A stretch of 64,000 bases of DNA, from NCBI RefSeq assembly GCF_900184965.1, contig NZ_FXYA01000213.1, forward strand, positions 174,820 through 238,819, written 5' to 3'. The notes below the pieces were generated by a model. That model was not told where the DNA came from. It ran no database searches and saw only the letters and a list, made by a program, of their open reading frames with translations. Origin of the DNA: Akkermansia muciniphila (GTDB lineage: Bacteria > Verrucomicrobiota > Verrucomicrobiia > Verrucomicrobiales > Akkermansiaceae). This document shows positions 19,274 to 27,586 of the stretch, in pieces. Every line of letters starts with the position of its first letter. Positions within the stretch are counted from its first letter, which is position 1. The position numbers and the translations under genes are program-made.

Positions 19274-19290
19274 TTTTGGAGATTCCAAAA
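19274..19290. promoter_or_regulatory. Palindrome upstream of the double-HTH gene
   Basis: TTTTGGAGATTCCAAAA has 7-bp arms around GAT and lies in AT-rich DNA 68 bases before the HTH gene start, a position suited to an autoregulatory operator. No protein is assigned. Confidence 0.35.
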
Positions 19291-19732
19291 ATGCATTGAG
19301 TTTAATAATGTTCAACATTTTTCTTTGTTTTTCTGTTTTTTACATTCATACTAAACTCATTTCACCGCAATATATGCCCGGAGACCATACCGGCCAATCA
19401 TGTGAAAAGGGCCTACGCGCCAATCGGGAAACTTATCCCCCTAAATTTTTTCCGGCTCTTAAGCCTTTCCTCCCAATGAACAAAAGAAACTGGAGAAAAA
19501 TCTCGCCTCCATCCTTTTTTCAGGCGTTCCTTTCCGATGCCGCAAATCTTCTGGGAACAACTTCTTTCTCCTCCTGATTCCGCCATGCGGCTTCCCCAAA
19601 AACGGTTCATTTCCGGCAAAAGGCCTGAAAAAGAGCCATGAAAAGCTCTCCTGCTTTCATTAACCGCTGACGATAAGCACCTTCATCCGCGTTTTTTCCT
19701 ATATTCCCCCCGCCATGGCAACCGGCCCCAAC
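19291..19732. other. Intergenic stretch without a recognisable gene
   Basis: This AT-richer stretch separates the HTH gene from the polysaccharide cluster terminator. Only short, non-protein-like frames occur, and no RNA gene, repeat or clear hairpin was found. Confidence 0.5.
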
Positions 19733-19765
19733 AAAAAAACCCGGCTTCCTTGCGGAAAGCCGGGT
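19733..19765 (-). terminator. Intrinsic terminator of the polysaccharide export cluster
   Basis: Arms ACCCGGCTT (19739-19747) and AAGCCGGGT (19757-19765) form a 9-bp stem, followed on the minus strand by TTTTTT. It lies 15 bases past the stop of the Wza-like gene. Confidence 0.88.
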
Positions 19766-19779
19766 ATGAAAAAAATGCC

Positions 19780-20385
19780 TCAGGGAAGAAGTTTGGCCGG
19801 GCGCCCTTCAAAAATCCCGCGCTGGGGAACGAAAATACGGTCATTGGGCTGGATGGGAATCGCCCTGTCCTTAATGGAAAAGTAATCATACGTCACGGTT
19901 TTTCCGCCGCGCGTCACCTGCACGTACCGGGAACCCCAGTCCGTGATATCGCCGGCGCCCACAATCGCTTCCAGAAGCGTCATGCCGCGCCGCCATAAAA
20001 CATTCTTTTTCATCGCCACGCCGCCGCTGACCAGAACGATGTGTTCCGTCAGCCGCGCATCAGAACTCTGCACCTTCACCAGAAACGTAGGAGCCGTGTA
20101 CAGCTCCGCCTTCTTATAGGCGGCCATCAGCATATCTTCAATCTGGCGCGCCGTTTTGCCTACCACGCGCAGCACATCCTGCCCAGGAGGAAGCTGGGGC
20201 ATGCGTATCGTCCCGTTCCCGTCCAACAGATATTGTCCGGAAATGGCGGTAGCGTCGTCAGCGGGGATGCCGCGCACCTGGATTTCAATGGTGCCCTGGG
20301 GCGGCACGGCATCCGGAGACTGGGCGCAGACCAGCCCCGCCGAACCCAGCATAAGGCAAAGGATGGAACAAATATATTTTCTCAT
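19780..20385 (-). CDS. Wza-like polysaccharide export protein (Poly_export + SLBB)
   Basis: This 201-residue secreted protein (signal MRKYICSILCLMLGSAGLVCA) has an N-terminal polysaccharide export domain (~30-105; ISGQYLLDGNGTIRMPQL, ARQIEDMLMAAYKKAELY) and a single SLBB domain (~115-200; VLVSGGVAMKKNVLWRRGMTLLEAIVGAGD). It ends near the LP dipeptide, without the C-terminal amphipathic helix by which E. coli Wza (about 380 residues) spans the outer membrane. The Cys at the end of the signal sequence (VCAQ) is not an obvious lipobox. It is the last gene of the export cluster, 11 bp after the Wzc-like gene. It probably forms part of an exopolysaccharide export channel together with the beta-barrel encoded upstream. 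Confidence 0.85.
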   Translation of the reverse strand: MRKYICSILCLMLGSAGLVCAQSPDAVPPQGTIEIQVRGIPADDATAISGQYLLDGNGTIRMPQLPPGQDVLRVVGKTARQIEDMLMAAYKKAELYTAPTFLVKVQSSDARLTEHIVLVSGGVAMKKNVLWRRGMTLLEAIVGAGDITDWGSRYVQVTRGGKTVTYDYFSIKDRAIPIQPNDRIFVPQRGIFEGRPAKLLP

Positions 20386-20396
20386 GGAGCAATGGG

Positions 20397-22604
20397 TTAA
20401 TACAAATCTTCACTATCATGGGACTGGGTGGCCGCCAGTTCCTTGGCCTTTCCGGAACGTTCCGCCTTCTTCATGGAAGAGGCTTCCGCGTTCTCGCCGG
20501 AGGAAGAGCCATCCGTAGAATAGTAGGAATAGTAAGTTGTGTAATACTGATACTGGTGATCAGACGTAATGTCCACATTATTCATCACCACGCCGGCCAG
20601 ATTGCCGCCCACGGACTCAATTACCTGCTTCTGCCTCAACAGGGCTTTCAGCGGCAGTTTGCGGGGCTGGACAACCATGAGAGTCATGTCCACCTCGCTC
20701 ACAATGACGGCGGAGTCGCTAACCCCCAGGATGGGAGGGGAATCCACCAGCACAATGTCAAAACGTTGCTTCACTTCCTGAAGCAATTCGTTAAACTTGC
20801 GGGAATTCAAGGCGCCCGAAGGATCAAAGGGAGTGGGCCCCGCAGGCATGACATACAGGTTTTCAATGGGCGTCTGAAAAATGACTTCCTCCAGCGGATA
20901 ATCTTCCAGCAGATAGGAAGTCAACCCCAGCTCATTGTCCAGCTCATAATACCGGTGAAGCTTGGAACGGCGCAGGTCGGCGTCGATCATCAGGGTGGCA
21001 TATCCCCCCTGGGCGCAGATATAGGCCAGGTTGCACAGAGTGGTGGTCTTCCCTTCCCCGGCGCTGCCGGAAACAAAGGTCAGCGAAATTTCCTCCAGCC
21101 CTTTCTTGTTGAATTCGATGTTCGTCCGCAAAATGCGGTAGGCTTCCGCGTCCGGCCCCATGACACCGGAAGAATGCAAAATCGGCACATTCTTGGGAAT
21201 AATGCCCAGTACGGGAACCTGAAGAGCCCGTTCCACGTCTTCCATGGTCTTCACGGAAGTATCCATGAATTCCAGAAGCAGGGCCAACCCGATGCCCAGC
21301 AGCAGCCCGGCGCCCGCTCCCACCGCCAGGTTAATAGTCACATTCGGCTTGTAAGGAGCAACAGGATAGGTCGGCAGCTGATACATTTCAATCGCTTCAC
21401 GGGGTACGCGCAAACGGGCAATCTCATCCTTGTATCGGGAATCCAGTTCCTTAAGCTGATCCAGCGCAGCGTCATAATCACGGCTGGCCTGTTCATACAT
21501 GGGCACCTGCAGAACGTGCTTCTGGAGATCTTCCTCTTTTTGGGCAACGGTCGCCTCCCAGTGCTTCCGGCTTGCGGCAACCATTTCCAGCTTGCTCTTC
21601 AGGGAAGAACGCAGGCCTATCAATTCCTTGTTCAGCTTATCCCCCAGAATTCTTTCCGTTTCCAGCAATGCCAGCATTTTGGGATGCTTGGGGCCTATAT
21701 TCTGGGACTTCAGATTTTCCTTTTCCTTGAGCTTGTCGGAAAATTCGGCATAGGTCTTACGGAGAGCATCCGCCCCCACAGTCTCCGCATTCAGCAAATC
21801 GGAACTGATTACGTAATCCAGCAACTTGTCGTCGGGCAGACGCTGCAATTCCTGCACATAGGAAGCCAGTTCCTTTTCTCTCCTTTCAAAATCCATGGCC
21901 TGCGCTTTGGCGTTCCGGAATTCCTCCTCTTCCATGCCGGCCGTCAGGGTGCTGCGGTGTTCGCCGTTTCTCCAGGACGTAGGCAGGTAGGAACTCTCCG
22001 CAATCAGCTTTTTGAGAGCCATCATCTTTTCATTGACGGCATCCTCCTGTTCCCGGAGGACATCCTTCAGACTTTTGATGGCAGTTTCCACCAGGCGGTT
22101 CTCGCGCATTTCACGGTCCTGCTTGTACGCCTCAGGCACCGCTTTGGCGATATTCTGCACCAGTTTGGGGTCCGGACCGGACACAATAACGTCCACAAGG
22201 TCCGTGGCGCGCACGGGGGCCACCTTGATCATGCCGAACAGATTGGTCGCCGCCATTTCATCCGTCATCCCCCATTCCGCGGCAAGGTTCAGTTTCCTGG
22301 ATACCACCTTAAGCACTTCGGCGGAAGTCAGCACGGAATACTGCATGGGAATGTAGTTGGCCGTCACATTGGAAGTGGCAACTACGTCCCCCCCTCTGCC
22401 GATATCCATCACAGGCTTGGGCAGTTTAATCTGGAACTGGCTGGTCGCCCGGTAGGAGGGCGGCATCAGGAAAGTCACTACCACGGAAATGACCAGCACC
22501 AGAAGGAAGACAAGAAAGACTTCCTTCCAGCGATTTTTTAAAACCTGCAAATAGTCAATATTGCGTACGATGCGATCACTGTTCTGCTGATCCTGGGCAC
22601 TCAT
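20397..22604 (-). CDS. Wzc-like polysaccharide co-polymerase / BY tyrosine kinase
   Basis: The 735-residue inner-membrane protein combines a Wzz chain-length domain with a bacterial tyrosine kinase. A transmembrane helix (~33-52) precedes the Wzz domain, and a long coiled coil fills about 160-400. A second helix (~425-448, LAVGAGAGLLLGIGLALLLEFM) ends the periplasmic part. The kinase has Walker A GSAGEGKTT (~510), Walker A' TLMIDADLRR and Walker B IVLVDSPPI (~618). A tyrosine cluster near the end (YQYYTTYYSYY, ~683-693) is the expected autophosphorylation site. No Shine-Dalgarno sequence is seen. A terminator-like hairpin lies directly before its start. No matching phosphatase or glycosyltransferases lie in the window. 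Confidence 0.93.
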   Translation of the reverse strand: MSAQDQQNSDRIVRNIDYLQVLKNRWKEVFLVFLLVLVISVVVTFLMPPSYRATSQFQIKLPKPVMDIGRGGDVVATSNVTANYIPMQYSVLTSAEVLKVVSRKLNLAAEWGMTDEMAATNLFGMIKVAPVRATDLVDVIVSGPDPKLVQNIAKAVPEAYKQDREMRENRLVETAIKSLKDVLREQEDAVNEKMMALKKLIAESSYLPTSWRNGEHRSTLTAGMEEEEFRNAKAQAMDFERREKELASYVQELQRLPDDKLLDYVISSDLLNAETVGADALRKTYAEFSDKLKEKENLKSQNIGPKHPKMLALLETERILGDKLNKELIGLRSSLKSKLEMVAASRKHWEATVAQKEEDLQKHVLQVPMYEQASRDYDAALDQLKELDSRYKDEIARLRVPREAIEMYQLPTYPVAPYKPNVTINLAVGAGAGLLLGIGLALLLEFMDTSVKTMEDVERALQVPVLGIIPKNVPILHSSGVMGPDAEAYRILRTNIEFNKKGLEEISLTFVSGSAGEGKTTTLCNLAYICAQGGYATLMIDADLRRSKLHRYYELDNELGLTSYLLEDYPLEEVIFQTPIENLYVMPAGPTPFDPSGALNSRKFNELLQEVKQRFDIVLVDSPPILGVSDSAVIVSEVDMTLMVVQPRKLPLKALLRQKQVIESVGGNLAGVVMNNVDITSDHQYQYYTTYYSYYSTDGSSSGENAEASSMKKAERSGKAKELAATQSHDSEDLY

Positions 22605-22625
22605 GAAATATAGTAAGGCAGTAAG

Positions 22626-22670
22626 ATAAAAACTCCTCTAATTGTGAATGAAAATTCGCAATTAGAGGAG
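22626..22670 (-). terminator. Terminator or attenuator hairpin before the Wzc-like gene
   Basis: CTCCTCTAATTG and its complement form a 12-bp stem (22633-22670) that extends with GAAT/ATTC, followed on the minus strand by TTTTTATC. It lies between the beta-barrel stop and the kinase start, only 22 bases before the ATG, so it can lower or regulate downstream expression. Confidence 0.75.
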
Positions 22671-22696
22671 TAAAGGCATTAATGGTCAGTCAAGAC

Positions 22697-23911
22697 TTAG
22701 AAGCTGTAATTCATGCCGAAGGAGAACACATTGCGGTTGTAGGAGGGCATCGGGTAGTTATAGCCGCTGTAGGAACCGTTAGTGTAGGAATATTGGGCCG
22801 TAAGAGCCAGGGCATTCGTCAGCAGAAGCTTGATACCGGCGGTAGCATTGAAAGTCAGGTTGGACGTGTCGCTATTGCCGATGGAGCTGGGACGCGTATA
22901 ATCGCTGGCAATCAGGTTCGCTCCGCAATTCAGACTGACGCGGTGCGTCAGCTTCAGCGTGCTGTGTATCCCGAAACGCCACGTTTCATTGGAGTAATAG
23001 CTGGCGCCGTTGTAAGGGATATAGGTATTCACCGCTTCGTTGGAATAACGGACGAACGTCCCAAGCATGAAACGGTCGCTCACACGGTGGTTTAAGCCGA
23101 ATTCCGCAGAAGGATAGGTTTTTGTCCCGTAATTCTCAACATATTTGAATTGCGGACCTACGCGCAGCGTGGCGGAGGTATTTTCACTCACCGCGTATTC
23201 AGCGCCGGCCATGACGAAGTTGGAAAATTCGTTGTTGCCGTATTCGCGATTACAGTAGGAACCGTTCCAGCCCAGGGAAATAGCCAGGCGTTCCGTCCAC
23301 TTGTACCGGTTGGTGAAATTCATGCCGACATAATCGCGGTTATCCGTCTTGGCGGAGTCTTCCTGATAGTCGATCATGGAGAAATTGGCGCCCAGCGTTG
23401 TGGAATAACGGGAAGTCCACGCCTTGCTCACGGAACTGGAGACATATACGTAAATGTAGTCGCCATCCCGGCGGGCATTGGCAATACCGTTGGAATAGTT
23501 GGGTTCCGGCTGCCACGCGAAGGAGACGGCGCCGTTATAGCGCAACGTCTGGTCAAAACTATGGGAAAGTTTGGCGGACAGCGTGGAATTGGAAAGGGCT
23601 TCATTTGTTCCTCCATCAAGATCCTTCAGGTAAAAAATACCCCCGAGCTTGGCGGAGAAAGAATACTGGGTCACGGCATCGTAGTTGGCCAGGGAAGCGC
23701 CGATGTCCGTGCTGATGAACGCGGATTCCTGCTGTTTGTAATTGGAGGCGTTGACATTATCGTCATACCCTCCCGCCAGATTGAAAGACCACTTAAGAGG
23801 AAGGGACTCCTCCAGGCCAACCGGACCTGCCAGCGTGTACAGAGACTGCCCGTTGGCATGAACGGCAAACATGCCGGCGCCCACCAGGGAGAGATAAAAA
23901 AGGCTCTTCAT
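22697..23911 (-). CDS. Outer-membrane beta-barrel protein of the polysaccharide cluster
   Basis: This 404-residue protein has a signal peptide (MKSLFYLSLVGAGMFAVHANG), then alternating short amphipathic strands rich in Tyr, Asn and Ser to the end, finishing with VFSFGMNYSF. The terminal Phe is the classic BamA-recognised ending of outer-membrane barrels. It resembles the EpsL/BBP2-type barrels (around 400 residues, strand-turn repeats like FNLAGGYDDNVNASN) found with exopolysaccharide export genes. It may be the outer-membrane pore that a short Wza-like protein lacks. It follows the small secreted-protein gene by 24 bp and is probably co-transcribed with it. Confidence 0.8.
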   Translation of the reverse strand: MKSLFYLSLVGAGMFAVHANGQSLYTLAGPVGLEESLPLKWSFNLAGGYDDNVNASNYKQQESAFISTDIGASLANYDAVTQYSFSAKLGGIFYLKDLDGGTNEALSNSTLSAKLSHSFDQTLRYNGAVSFAWQPEPNYSNGIANARRDGDYIYVYVSSSVSKAWTSRYSTTLGANFSMIDYQEDSAKTDNRDYVGMNFTNRYKWTERLAISLGWNGSYCNREYGNNEFSNFVMAGAEYAVSENTSATLRVGPQFKYVENYGTKTYPSAEFGLNHRVSDRFMLGTFVRYSNEAVNTYIPYNGASYYSNETWRFGIHSTLKLTHRVSLNCGANLIASDYTRPSSIGNSDTSNLTFNATAGIKLLLTNALALTAQYSYTNGSYSGYNYPMPSYNRNVFSFGMNYSF

Positions 23912-23935
23912 GTTATTTGCTAAATAAGAATCAGG

Positions 23936-24610
23936 TTAATTGCCGGCAGGATTGGATACGGGCGCAGGGCCGAAGGGCGTACCGCCTATAGGAAGACCGC
24001 CCGGAAGAACCAGAGAGCCTCCGGGAACATCTTCATTAGGTTTTACCAAGCCGCGTTCCTGAGCCGTTACCCCTGTGAGGGGATTATCGGGAGTCTGCTC
24101 CGCCACGCCCACAGCAATGGAAGGAACAGCAGCGGCTACCGGAGAATTGCCCAAAGCTTTTTCAACCGCTTCCGAAATAGGAGCCACAGACACATACGGG
24201 TGGGGCTGGGAGGAAACGGCGGAAGCAATCACATTGCGCACCTGTTCTTCCTTCACGTCCGGCCCATAACTCCGAACGGCGGCGGAAGCGACGGCAGGAG
24301 CATTGGACGGGAAAGCGCCCGCAGCCATAGACACCATAGTCCCCATCACATGATCAGACACGCCGGCCTTGGCAGCTTCATTCAAAACTCCGGACACAAC
24401 CTTCATATCCAGAGCGCCAGCTTTCAGGCCAGCCTGAACAATATCCGCCATTTTCTTCATAAAAGCCTTTTCAACAGCGGAGGCTTTAACCGAATCAGCA
24501 GCCGGAGCGACTGCCGGAGAAGCAGTTTGCTGAGCTATACCGGGAAGAGCGCCCGCAAACGCAAGCGCCAGCGCACTAAGCGCCGCCTTTGTCATAAACC
24601 TGGCTTTCAT
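23936..24610 (-). CDS. Small secreted protein of unknown function, first gene of export cluster
   Basis: The 224-residue protein has a signal peptide (MKARFMTKAALSALALAFAGALPGIAQ; an internal Met at residue 6 is an alternative start). It continues with an Ala/Val/Pro-rich, largely helical mature part and a Gly/Pro-rich tail (GGSLVLPGGLPIGGTPFG). No domain is recognised. Its ATG is 36 bases after the 3' end of a tRNA-Gly on the same strand, with no terminator between. It leads the cluster barrel-Wzc-Wza, so an envelope role linked to the polysaccharide is plausible but unproven. Confidence 0.65.
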   Translation of the reverse strand: MKARFMTKAALSALALAFAGALPGIAQQTASPAVAPAADSVKASAVEKAFMKKMADIVQAGLKAGALDMKVVSGVLNEAAKAGVSDHVMGTMVSMAAGAFPSNAPAVASAAVRSYGPDVKEEQVRNVIASAVSSQPHPYVSVAPISEAVEKALGNSPVAAAVPSIAVGVAEQTPDNPLTGVTAQERGLVKPNEDVPGGSLVLPGGLPIGGTPFGPAPVSNPAGN

Positions 24611-24646
24611 AAAGGAAGTATTTAGCAGGTGAATTTAATAAAAAGA

Positions 24647-24720
24647 TGGAGCGGGTAACGGGAATCGAACCCGTATAATCAGCTTGGAAGGCTGGAGCTT
24701 TACCATTAAGCTATACCCGC
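24647..24720 (-). tRNA. tRNA-Gly (anticodon TCC)
   Basis: The minus strand folds as a tRNA: acceptor GCGGGTA pairs with TACCCGC, the anticodon loop CTTCCAA gives TCC, the T arm is GGTTCGATTCC, and TCCA is encoded at the 3' end. It is 74 bases long. The first gene of the export cluster follows 36 bases later. Confidence 0.96.
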
Positions 24721-24729
24721 GCAACGGAC

Positions 24730-24759
24730 GTATTATGTTCAAATCACGGAATAAGACAA
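24730..24759 (-). promoter_or_regulatory. Promoter of tRNA-Gly(TCC)
   Basis: On the minus strand, TTGTCT (24754-24759) and TAATAC (24730-24735) are 18 bases apart, placing transcription start a few bases before the tRNA. It may also serve the export cluster. Confidence 0.6.
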
Positions 24760-24817
24760 GTTTTTTTTCATTACTGCGTTAAAATAACAAAAAAGAGGAC
24801 ACGTTTTTTCTGTGGTC

Positions 24818-24846
24818 TTGACATCCGGGCCTTCTGCCGCTAAATA
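24818..24846 (+). promoter_or_regulatory. Promoter of tRNA-Gly(CCC)
   Basis: A consensus -35 TTGACA (24818-24823) and -10 TAAATA (24841-24846) are separated by 17 bases and end 16 bases before the tRNA. Confidence 0.8.
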
Positions 24847-24862
24847 GGCATCCGCATTTCAT

Positions 24863-24936
24863 GCGGGCGTCGTTCAATGGTAGGACGCGAGCTTCCCAAG
24901 CTTGAGACGTGGGTTCGATTCCCATCGCCCGTACCA
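24863..24936 (+). tRNA. tRNA-Gly (anticodon CCC)
   Basis: This 74-base gene has acceptor GCGGGCG pairing with CGCCCGT (one G-U), anticodon loop TTCCCAA (CCC), T-arm GGTTCGATTCC and encoded ACCA. It is divergent from the tRNA-Gly(TCC) gene. Confidence 0.96.
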
Positions 24937-24944
24937 GTTTTATA

Positions 24945-24981
24945 CCGCAAGTTATTCTTTATCAAGACTTGCGGTTTTTTG
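24945..24981 (+). terminator. Intrinsic terminator of tRNA-Gly(CCC)
   Basis: CCGCAAGT (24945-24952) pairs with ACTTGCGG (24967-24974) and is followed by TTTTTTG. Confidence 0.85.
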
Positions 24982-25194
24982 TTCCTTTGGAACGGCAACA
25001 TACATGGCAACGCCTGGAAACAGATTTTCAAGACATTGCGCCCACAGGCAGAAAACATGCTCTATCTGCAAAGAAGCCTTTTTTCATATGAATAAAAAAG
25101 GCACGGCCGCCGCTCCCCATACGGGAACAGCCCAGGCAAAACGTCCGCGCCGGAAGCATTCGCCGCCGGCACGGCCGTGAATGACAGGGAGACG

Positions 25195-27426
25195 CTACCG
25201 TCCAAGAACAAATTTCCTCTGGATTTTAGCAAGAAGAAGCGCTTTGCGGATCATCGTCCGGGTTTCATTAAGAAGGTTGAGATAGAGAAGCGTCCGTCGC
25301 ATATCGGAAGCATCTTCCGGACGCAGAATAATCTGCTGTTTGACGGCATCCGCAAATTCTTCATCCAGAGCGTCCATGCCTGCCAGGCATTCGTCCAGCC
25401 CGGTATAGTCATTGCTTTCCATCATTTCCCGGAAACGGGGGTAGAGGGAGGAAACACGGCTGTTCATTCCCCGCAGAAGCTCTATCCTTTCCAAATCCAG
25501 ACCTTCATGGTTGTTGTCGATATAGGCATGGCTGGCCGCAGTAATATTGGAGAGGGATTCAAAAACGGAAGCAGCGTATTCTACCATCTGCACATAGCGC
25601 TTGCCGCGGTCGGCTTTCTTGTCCGGGAGTTCACGGACGACGGGCATGACTTCCATCGCCATTTTATCGCTCAGGGAACGGCGGATGCCGCGCGCTTCTT
25701 TCCGGAGTTTTTTCAGACGCTTACGATCCTCCACGTTCAGGGCCTCCAGATTCATTTCATAGATTTCCGCCATGCGCTTCATCAGCTCGATAATTTCCTC
25801 ATTGCAGCGCGCGGCGGCGGCCGGATCCCGGTAATCGGCGGTCTGCGCCTGGGACGCAGCCCGGATTCTTTGGCGATGGAGCCTGGAACTTTTCAGAAGC
25901 AGGAAAGCCGCCAGAGAACATATGGCGATGATGCCGAAGAGGCCGCCATACAGGATGCAGGCCGCTACAATGAAGCATATGGAAAATGCGGCAAAGGCCG
26001 TGAAGAACCACCCTGAAATCACCGTAATCACCCCGGTGATGCGATACACGGCGCTGTCCCGCCCCCAGGCCTTGTCCGCCAGGGAGGAACCCATCGCCAC
26101 CATGAACGTCACATACGTGGTGGAAAGCGGAAGCCGAAGGGACGTGGCCAGAGAAATCAGCAGGGCAGCCACCGTCAAATTCACGGAAGCGCGAATGAGG
26201 TCGAAAGAAGCGCCGTTATCCGGCCCTTCCGGCACAGGCCGGAAGCGTTTTTCAATAAATTTCCCAACGCAGGCGGGCATGATTTTTTCCACGGCGCGGG
26301 AAGCATTCAGGGCATAGCGTACCGCCATGCGGGCCGGAGGGACGGAGCCGAACCGCTCTACTCCCCCGCCCTGCCTCGCCAGATTGACTTCCGTATCCGT
26401 AACGGTTTGCGCCTTTTTGGAGAACATGAGAGCCAGCACCATGATGACGCCCGCACCCAGCAGGTAACGCCAATCCGCCGTGACGGGGGCCATCAGACCG
26501 TCCATGGACAGAGTGGAAAGGTCCGCCCCCTGCGCTGCGGCGGCAGCCGCAATTTCCATGGAAGACTGCCCCGCCATGAAAACGCCGATGAAATTGACCA
26601 GGTCATTCCCGGCAAAGGAAAGGGCCAGCGCCATGGTGCCCGCGAGAACGGATACTTTCAGGATGTTGATTTTGCAAAAATACTGGAGCACGGCCATCAG
26701 GACGGTCCAGAATGCCAGGCTGCAGCCAACGTACAGCCAGATATGGGCGTCCAGGTGGCGAAGCATCTCCTTGGTGACCAGCGTGCTTCCCTTCAGCCCC
26801 TTGAAAATGGCAAAGTAAGTGATAGCCGTCAGGGCCGCGCCGCACCAGACGGCTCCCAGATAGTTGAAGGACTTTTGATAGTTGAAGGAGAAAATGAGGC
26901 GGGAAATCCACATAACCGTTATCCCGCAGATGAAAGCAATAAAAACGGAGGAAAAAATGCCGGAGATGATTGCCAGAGCTTTGGAGGAATTAATGTAGCC
27001 GGACAATTCCTGCGCAACACCCGGTTCCCCGGACCAGATTTTAAAGAGGGCCGCAGCCACGGCGCCGCCCAGAAGTTCAAAAACAATGGAAACCGTGGTG
27101 GAAGTGGGAAGGCCGAACGTGTTGAAAACGTCCAGCAGGATGACATCCGTCAACATGACCGCCAGGAAGATCAGCATGATGTCATGGAAAGAAAACCGGG
27201 CCGGCATGAATACGCCGCTTCTGGCTATTTCCATCATGCCGCTGGAGAACAACGAGCCGATGATGATGCCCACAGCGGCCACCAGCACAATTGTCCTGCG
27301 CGGAGCGGCCTTGGAACCGACGGCGGAGTTCAGAAAGTTGGCGGCGTCATTGGAAACTCCGACAACGAGGTCGAAGCAGGATAACGCCAGTATCAATCCT
27401 ATGATCAAGTAATAGATTGGGTCCAT
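25195..27426 (-). CDS. PiT-family phosphate transporter fused to a PhoU-like domain
   Basis: This 743-residue protein imports inorganic phosphate (or metal phosphate) with H+ or Na+. It has the duplicated PiT signature: VGVSNDAANFLNSAVGSKAA near residue 23 with FGLPTSTTVSIVFELLG, and again SFAGNDLVNFIGVFMAG with RLPLSTTYVTFMVAMGSSLA. About ten to twelve membrane helices end near residue 510. The last ~230 residues (from about 515) are soluble and helical (IIELMKRMAEIYEMNLEAL, LSDKMAMEVMPVVRELPDKK, YIDNNHEGLD) and resemble a PhoU/DUF47 domain, which usually regulates phosphate uptake as a separate protein. The typical family member is ~500 residues, so the extension is a true fusion. It appears monocistronic. 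Confidence 0.92.
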   Translation of the reverse strand: MDPIYYLIIGLILALSCFDLVVGVSNDAANFLNSAVGSKAAPRRTIVLVAAVGIIIGSLFSSGMMEIARSGVFMPARFSFHDIMLIFLAVMLTDVILLDVFNTFGLPTSTTVSIVFELLGGAVAAALFKIWSGEPGVAQELSGYINSSKALAIISGIFSSVFIAFICGITVMWISRLIFSFNYQKSFNYLGAVWCGAALTAITYFAIFKGLKGSTLVTKEMLRHLDAHIWLYVGCSLAFWTVLMAVLQYFCKINILKVSVLAGTMALALSFAGNDLVNFIGVFMAGQSSMEIAAAAAAQGADLSTLSMDGLMAPVTADWRYLLGAGVIMVLALMFSKKAQTVTDTEVNLARQGGGVERFGSVPPARMAVRYALNASRAVEKIMPACVGKFIEKRFRPVPEGPDNGASFDLIRASVNLTVAALLISLATSLRLPLSTTYVTFMVAMGSSLADKAWGRDSAVYRITGVITVISGWFFTAFAAFSICFIVAACILYGGLFGIIAICSLAAFLLLKSSRLHRQRIRAASQAQTADYRDPAAAARCNEEIIELMKRMAEIYEMNLEALNVEDRKRLKKLRKEARGIRRSLSDKMAMEVMPVVRELPDKKADRGKRYVQMVEYAASVFESLSNITAASHAYIDNNHEGLDLERIELLRGMNSRVSSLYPRFREMMESNDYTGLDECLAGMDALDEEFADAVKQQIILRPEDASDMRRTLLYLNLLNETRTMIRKALLLAKIQRKFVLGR

Positions 27427-27523
27427 ATGCGTAATAAACGCCCCTTTATTACAGGAGGACGCTTCCGCACGCCCGTTTTAAAACGTGAACATTTCGTTAC
27501 ATTTTCCACACACTTCCCCGGCC

Positions 27524-27558
27524 TCAAAAAAAGAGGAGAGCGGACTCATCCGCTCTCC
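27524..27558 (-). terminator. Intrinsic terminator after the PepSY-like gene
   Basis: GGAGAGCGGA and TCCGCTCTCC form a 10-bp stem with a CTCA loop (27535-27558), followed on the minus strand by TCTTTTTTTGAG. Confidence 0.9.
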
Positions 27559-27586
27559 CTCCGCTTTCTTCAAATGAACAAAAATC

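Noticed and set aside
20418..22541. 707-residue plus-strand open frame opposite the Wzc-like gene
   Set aside because: It is a shadow of a gene with clear Walker motifs and coiled coil on the minus strand; the plus translation is His/Gln/Gly-rich without domain structure.
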